64,000 bases of DNA, from the NCBI GenBank assembly GCA_009780695.1, contig WQZN01000005.1, positions 1 through 64,000 on the forward strand, written 5' to 3'. The stretch is from Microbacteriaceae bacterium (GTDB lineage: Bacteria > Actinomycetota > Actinomycetes > Actinomycetales > Microbacteriaceae). The notes under the pieces were generated by a model. That model had not been told where the DNA came from and ran no database searches. It saw nothing but the letters and a program-made list of their open reading frames with translations. Position 1 is the first letter of the stretch. Each line of letters begins with the position of its first letter. The position numbers and the translations under genes were made by a program. Below are positions 60,235 to 64,000 of this stretch, one piece after another.

Positions 60235-61140
60235 TCAGCGGCGGAAGCCGCCGGAGAATCCGCTGAACGCGGTGCGGCCGCCGAACCGGTCCCCGGCGAA
60301 GCGGGTGCCGGAGCGGGTGGGCTGCTGCACCGTCGCCGTGCTCGGCGCCCCGAAACGACGCACCGCAGCACTTCCGCTCGATGCCGCTCGGCTCGGCGCG
60401 ATGCCGCGCGCAGGTGCGGCGAAGCGCTGGGCGAAGGCCGCGCGCTGCTCGGCGGCGAGGCGCTCTGCGGCGGCCCGGCGGGCGGTTGCGTCGGTGACGG
60501 CGGGCCGCGCGGACGCGACGGCGAGCTGGGTCGGATCAGCGGCCGACGTCGCGGCGGTGCGCGACACCACCGTCACCGAGATCGAGGTGACCGTGCTGGA
60601 CGGGTCGGAGCCGGTGCTCACGGTGACCGTCGTGGTCGTCGGCGCCGCGGGGGCGGCAGGGGCCGCGGGCGGGGTCGGGACGAAGACGGACGGCAGTTCC
60701 GGCCAGCGGGTCGGCGTCATGTGCGGCACGGCCCACCAGAAGTGGTGGTGACGGCGGTGGTGCCGGTGATGACGGTGGTGCGGCGCCGGAGTGGGCGTCG
60801 CGGTGGAGGTCGGCACCGGAGTGCCCGTGTCGGTCGGCGTGGGCGACGACGTCGAGGTGCCCACGGGGACGGGCGTGGCGGTGTCCGTCGGTGCCGGCGT
60901 CGAGGCGCCGGTCGGTGCCGGCGTCGCCGTGCCCGTGGGCGCCGGCGTCGTGGTTCCGGTCGGAGTCGGCGTGTCGGTGACGACGGCGTCGACCGTCGTG
61001 GTGGTGCCCCCGGCACCGGTGGTGGTGGTCGTCGTCACCTGCACCGTCGCGGCGTTCGCGGCGATGGAGCCGGCGACGCATGCGCCGGCGACGATGGCGA
61101 TACCGCTCGACAGGATGACGAGCTTGGCGGGTCGATTCAT
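60235..61140 (-). CDS. Secreted Thr/Pro- and His-rich protein
   Basis: 301 residues with no recognised domain. A signal peptide (LVILSSGIAIVAGACVAGSIAA) is probably cut near residue 30. Residues 55-120 are Thr/Pro repeats (TPAPTGTATPAPTG) and 121-133 is a cluster of 9 His and 4 Arg. The C-terminus is Ala/Arg rich, ending GRTAFSGFSGGF. A surface protein that could bind metal is one reading. It lies upstream of the sigma operon but separated by 78 bp. Confidence 0.6.
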   Translation of the reverse strand: MNRPAKLVILSSGIAIVAGACVAGSIAANAATVQVTTTTTTGAGGTTTTVDAVVTDTPTPTGTTTPAPTGTATPAPTGASTPAPTDTATPVPVGTSTSSPTPTDTGTPVPTSTATPTPAPHHRHHRHHRRHHHFWWAVPHMTPTRWPELPSVFVPTPPAAPAAPAAPTTTTVTVSTGSDPSSTVTSISVTVVSRTAATSAADPTQLAVASARPAVTDATARRAAAERLAAEQRAAFAQRFAAPARGIAPSRAASSGSAAVRRFGAPSTATVQQPTRSGTRFAGDRFGGRTAFSGFSGGFRR

Positions 61141-61287
61141 GGTCGGATGCCCTTCCCGTTGGTTTCTCCAGGGCGACCGCCATGGTCGTCCAACGGGGTG
61201 CATTGCCGCTCGAGGCCGATGTGTTACAGCCCGGCCGTCATGACCGGGGCCGGCCGGGTGCCGCCGGCCGCGACATCCTCTCGCCCG

Positions 61288-62073
61288 CTAGTTCGACTCC
61301 CACTGGAACCAACGGATGCCGATCACAGAGAACACGACCAGGTACGCGCCGATCGCGACCGTCGACCAGGTGTCGTCCGACGACCAGGCTCCCGTGTTCT
61401 GCACGGCGGCGAACAGGGTGATGAGCGCGCCGACGGGCGTCCATTTCGAGACGTTGGTGAACGTGTCGCCGAGCGCGCCCGAGATGCCGAGGATGCCGAG
61501 CAGCAGCAGCACGATGTAGAGCACGCGGCCCACGGCGTTGACGGCCGTCGTCGAGCGGATCAGGCCGACGATCGCCTGCCCGATGCCGAGGAACATCGCG
61601 GCGCCGTAGAGCGCGACGAGGAAGATCAGCACGTAGCTGCCGGCGCCGTAGCTGACGTGGTGCATGATGCCGCCCACCACGATCACGATGATCGACGTCA
61701 CGATCGCGGCGGCGAACTGCACGAGCAGGCGGCTCAGCATGATCGCCCAGGTCGGCGTGGGCGTCACGCGCAGGCGCTGGAAGACGCCGGCCTCGCGGTC
61801 GCGGGCGACCGTGATCGAGTAGCCGAGCAGCGACGACGACAGCAGGCCGTAGGCGAGCGCGAGAGCGATCATGACGCCCGACGCCTGCCCGCCGAGGGCG
61901 TTGCCGCCCGGGCGCGCGGCCGCACGATCGGTGATGACGAGGATCAGGATCGGCACGGCGAGGTTCAGGATGAGCGTCTGGCGGCTGCGGGCGATGACGG
62001 TCGCGTCGGCGCGCAGCAGCGAACGCAGCGTGAGGCCGATCGACGGCGTGGCGATCGTGGTGGTGTCAGTCAC
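61288..62073 (-). CDS. ABC-2 type transporter permease
   Basis: 261 residues with six membrane helices (LILNLAVPILILVITDRAA, AYGLLSSSLLGYSITVAR, ILIVALYG-type segments). The family exports lipids, drugs or antimicrobials. It overlaps the ATPase gene upstream by 8 bp. The specific substrate is not known. Confidence 0.85.
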   Translation of the reverse strand: MTDTTTIATPSIGLTLRSLLRADATVIARSRQTLILNLAVPILILVITDRAAARPGGNALGGQASGVMIALALAYGLLSSSLLGYSITVARDREAGVFQRLRVTPTPTWAIMLSRLLVQFAAAIVTSIIVIVVGGIMHHVSYGAGSYVLIFLVALYGAAMFLGIGQAIVGLIRSTTAVNAVGRVLYIVLLLLGILGISGALGDTFTNVSKWTPVGALITLFAAVQNTGAWSSDDTWSTVAIGAYLVVFSVIGIRWFQWESN

Positions 62074-62851
62074 GGAGGTCGCTCCCGGTCAGTGCGATGA
62101 AGACGTCTTCGAGGGTGGGCTCGCCGTGCGCGAGGGCGAGCACGCGCGGGTCGTCGCGGTGCGTCGCGATCAGCTCGGCCGGGCTGCCGGTCGCGACGAG
62201 CTTGCCGTGGTCGATGATGACGATGCGGTCGCAGACCGCCTGCGCCTCCTCCATCGAGTGCGTCGTGAGCAGGATGCTGCCGCCGCCGCGGCGGGAGTTC
62301 TCGATGCGCTGCCACAGGCTGCGGCGCGACTGGGGGTCGAGGCCGCTCGTGGGCTCGTCGAGCAGCAGGAGAAGCGGGTTGTGGATGCTCGCGATGAGCA
62401 GCGAGAAGCGCTGCTGCTGGCCGCCGGAGAGGTTCTTGAGCCGCTTGCCCGACTCGCGCTCGAGGCCCGTGTCGTTCAGCGCGTCGAGGGCCTCGCGATG
62501 CGACATCCGCACCCCGTACAGCCCCGCATAGAGCCGCAGCAGCTGCTCGATGCTCAGCTCGGGCTGGAAGCCAGAGCTCTGCAGCTGCACGCCCATGCGC
62601 GCACGCGCGTCGATCGGATGCCGCAGCGCGTCGACCCCGTCGACCGTCACGGTGCCGGCGTGCGGTGCGCGCAGCCCCTCGATGACGCTCAGCGTCGTGG
62701 TCTTGCCTGCGCCGTTCGGGCCGAGCAGGCCCACGATCTCGCCGCGGCCGATCGCGAAGCCCACGCCGTCCACCGCGGTGCGCGCGCCGTACTTCACGAC
62801 GAGCCCCTCGACCGCGAGCATCGGCTGCGGCCGGTCAGTCGGAGTCGACAT
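62066..62851 (-). CDS. ABC transporter ATP-binding protein
   Basis: 261 residues. Walker A GLLGPNGAGKTTTL, signature LKNLSGGQQQRFSL, Walker B LLLLLDEPTSGLD and switch LLTTHSMEEA. DrrA-like ATPase of a two-gene exporter with the overlapping permease. ATG at 62851 is chosen; AGGAGG lies 3-8 nt upstream and a further ATG at 62854 abuts it. Confidence 0.9.
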   Translation of the reverse strand: MSTPTDRPQPMLAVEGLVVKYGARTAVDGVGFAIGRGEIVGLLGPNGAGKTTTLSVIEGLRAPHAGTVTVDGVDALRHPIDARARMGVQLQSSGFQPELSIEQLLRLYAGLYGVRMSHREALDALNDTGLERESGKRLKNLSGGQQQRFSLLIASIHNPLLLLLDEPTSGLDPQSRRSLWQRIENSRRGGGSILLTTHSMEEAQAVCDRIVIIDHGKLVATGSPAELIATHRDDPRVLALAHGEPTLEDVFIALTGSDLRD

Positions 62852-62972
62852 CATCCTCCTTTGGATCCGCACCAGATTTCCATCGTCGGTTATCAACGGG
62901 CTATGAGCGGGCGCCCCGCCGCAGCGGGCCGCGAAACACGCGCGGAACACGCGTCGCCTACGCTTCTCAGCC

Positions 62973-63656
62973 ATGCCCGTCATGGTCTTCGCCGCGTCGC
63001 ACGGCACCTCGTCCCCCACCGGCCAGGCGGCGGTGCGCGGCCTCGTCGACGCGGTCGCCGCACGGCTGCCCGCGCCCGTCGTGCGCTGCCACGTCGACGT
63101 CGAGCAGCCCAGCGTGCCGAGCGCGCTCGCCGCGGCCCCCGCCGGCACCCGCGCGGTCGTCGTGCCGCTGCTGCTCTCGGCGGGCTACCACGTCTACGTG
63201 GACCTCGCAGAGGCGGCCGCCGAGTCGCCTGTCCCGACCACGGTCGCCGGCGCGCTCGGGCCCGACGGACGACTCGCGGCGGTGCTCGCCCGGCGACTCG
63301 ACGAAGCGGGGTGGCGGCCCGGGGCATCCGTCGTGCTCGCCGCCGCCGGCTCGTCGGACCCGCGAGCCGTCGCCGACTGCCGCCGCACGGGCGAGCTGCT
63401 CGCGGCGCGACTCGGCGTGCCCGTCACGGTCGGCTTCCTCTCGGCGGCCGAGCCGCGCGTGGCGGATGCCGTCGCCGCGGTGCGCCGTGAGGCGCCCGGC
63501 TCCCCCGTCTTCGCCGCGCCCTATCTGCTCGCCCCCGGCTACTTCCTCGACCTGGTCGCCGCGGCCGGCGCGGACGTCGTCGCCGCACCGCTGGCGACCC
63601 CCGACTCGACCCCCGACGAGCTCGTCGACGTCGTCGCCGAGCGGGCCGGCCTCTAA
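62973..63656 (+). CDS. Sirohydrochlorin ferrochelatase/cobaltochelatase (CbiX/SirB type)
   Basis: 227 residues. The start VFAASHGTSSPTGQAAV has the metal-binding His; PLLLSAGYHVYVDL is the second site. The enzyme inserts Fe2+ or Co2+ into sirohydrochlorin for siroheme or cobalamin. The adjacent ferredoxin-dependent sulfite/nitrite reductase uses siroheme, so iron is the likely metal. A TACGCT box lies 8 nt before the ATG at 62973. Confidence 0.85.
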   Translation: MPVMVFAASHGTSSPTGQAAVRGLVDAVAARLPAPVVRCHVDVEQPSVPSALAAAPAGTRAVVVPLLLSAGYHVYVDLAEAAAESPVPTTVAGALGPDGRLAAVLARRLDEAGWRPGASVVLAAAGSSDPRAVADCRRTGELLAARLGVPVTVGFLSAAEPRVADAVAAVRREAPGSPVFAAPYLLAPGYFLDLVAAAGADVVAAPLATPDSTPDELVDVVAERAGL

Positions 63657-63816
63657 CCCAGAAGCGACGCGCACCGGGCTCTGTCACGTTTTGTTACGTC
63701 ACGTGTACCTCTGTTGCGTCATGACTGGAGGCATCGCGCGCGGCCTCATACCGTCGCGACATACCTTCTGTCGACAGCTGTACGGCTGATCGGCTCGAGC
63801 AGAAGCGAGACATGAC
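63657..63816 (+). promoter_or_regulatory. 160-bp leader region of sulfite/nitrite reductase
   Basis: Gene-free stretch with repeated TGTTACGTCAC and TGTTGCGTCATGAC-like sequences near 63692-63726. They could be binding sites for a sulfur- or nitrogen-responsive regulator. Only a rough repetition is seen; no -10 is clear. Confidence 0.3.
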
Positions 63817-64000
63817 GTGACAGCAACCGATGCGCCCGTGCGGCGCGTGCGCGGGCCCCGTGCGGGCGTCGCGAACGGCCAGTGGAAGATCGACGGCACG
63901 ACCCCCCTCAACGGCAACGAGGAGTGGAAGCAGGCCGACGACGGCCTGAACGTACGCGAGCGCATCGAGAACGTCTACGCCCAGGGCGGCTTCGACAGCA
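63817..64000 (+). CDS. Ferredoxin-dependent sulfite/nitrite reductase (3' end outside window)
   Basis: First 61 residues of the reductase, VANGQWKIDGTTPLNGNEEW followed by ADDGLNVRERIENVYAQGGF, the conserved N-terminal block of the ferredoxin-dependent siroheme-Fe4S4 reductases (NirA/SirA). It reduces sulfite to sulfide or nitrite to ammonia; N-terminal residues alone do not decide which. GTG at 63817 is chosen; an ATG at 63812 opens only a two-codon frame. The CbiX gene 160 bp upstream would supply siroheme. Confidence 0.8.
   Translation, partial: MTATDAPVRRVRGPRAGVANGQWKIDGTTPLNGNEEWKQADDGLNVRERIENVYAQGGFDS

Noticed and set aside
1..64000. Insertion sequence or prophage
   Set aside because: No transposase, integrase or phage structural gene was found.

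Overview
The window looks like chromosome from a high-GC actinobacterium, most likely a member of the Microbacteriaceae. Supporting content is mshC (mycothiol synthesis), rbpA, the pafB-pafC-tatA-tatC-helY block, an imuA'-imuB-dnaE2 mutasome under an actinobacterial-type LexA box, many GTG starts, and many starts placed about 6 nt after a TANNNT -10 element (leaderless mRNAs). No prophage, insertion sequence, CRISPR array or rRNA was seen. Genus is not determined; the family call is an inference.

Layout. 1-8.4 kb: end of an ABC ATPase gene, zinc-free ribosomal protein L31, a DEDDh exonuclease, then small enzymes (hydrolase plus glycosyltransferase, phosphatase plus sirtuin, TrmH-type methyltransferase plus D,D-carboxypeptidase, SGNH hydrolase). 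8.4-18.2 kb: DNA-damage genes, namely a DEVH helicase and the three-gene mutasome, with an MFS permease and a small P-loop kinase between. 18.3-27.8 kb: uppP, a LysR-MetE-like fusion gene divergent from metE, tRNA-Leu(GAG), an M20 peptidase with mshC, and a solitary wHTH/DUF559-like gene framed by 27-bp inverted repeats. 27.8-41.6 kb: conserved core genes (PAC2 protein, HAD phosphatase, trmI, FKBP-like lipoprotein, pafB, pafC, tatA, tatC, helY, lnt, rbpA, glycerophosphodiesterase, SPFH/NfeD pair). 41.6-58.6 kb: accessory metabolism (SDRs, VOC proteins, flavin oxidoreductase, aldo-keto reductase with TetR, hydrolases, a two-component system) ending with a fatty-acid desaturase and a cold-shock protein. 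58.6-64 kb: ECF sigma factor with a membrane partner, a secreted Thr/Pro/His-rich protein, an ABC-2 exporter, CbiX, and the start of a ferredoxin-dependent sulfite/nitrite reductase.

Themes. (1) DNA damage: PafB and PafC are encoded here, and three sites match the RecA-NDp (PafBC) promoter consensus TGTCRGTG-N8-TANNNT. They precede the exonuclease, the helicase and a flavin-dependent oxidoreductase. The mutasome instead has a perfect LexA box between its -35 and -10. (2) Sulfur and one-carbon metabolism: metE, its divergent LysR-MetE fusion, mshC, cbiX and the reductase. (3) The pafBC locus lacks the Pup-proteasome genes (mpa, dop, pup, pafA) usually found between trmI and pafB. (4) Several long-armed palindromes sit in intergenic gaps.
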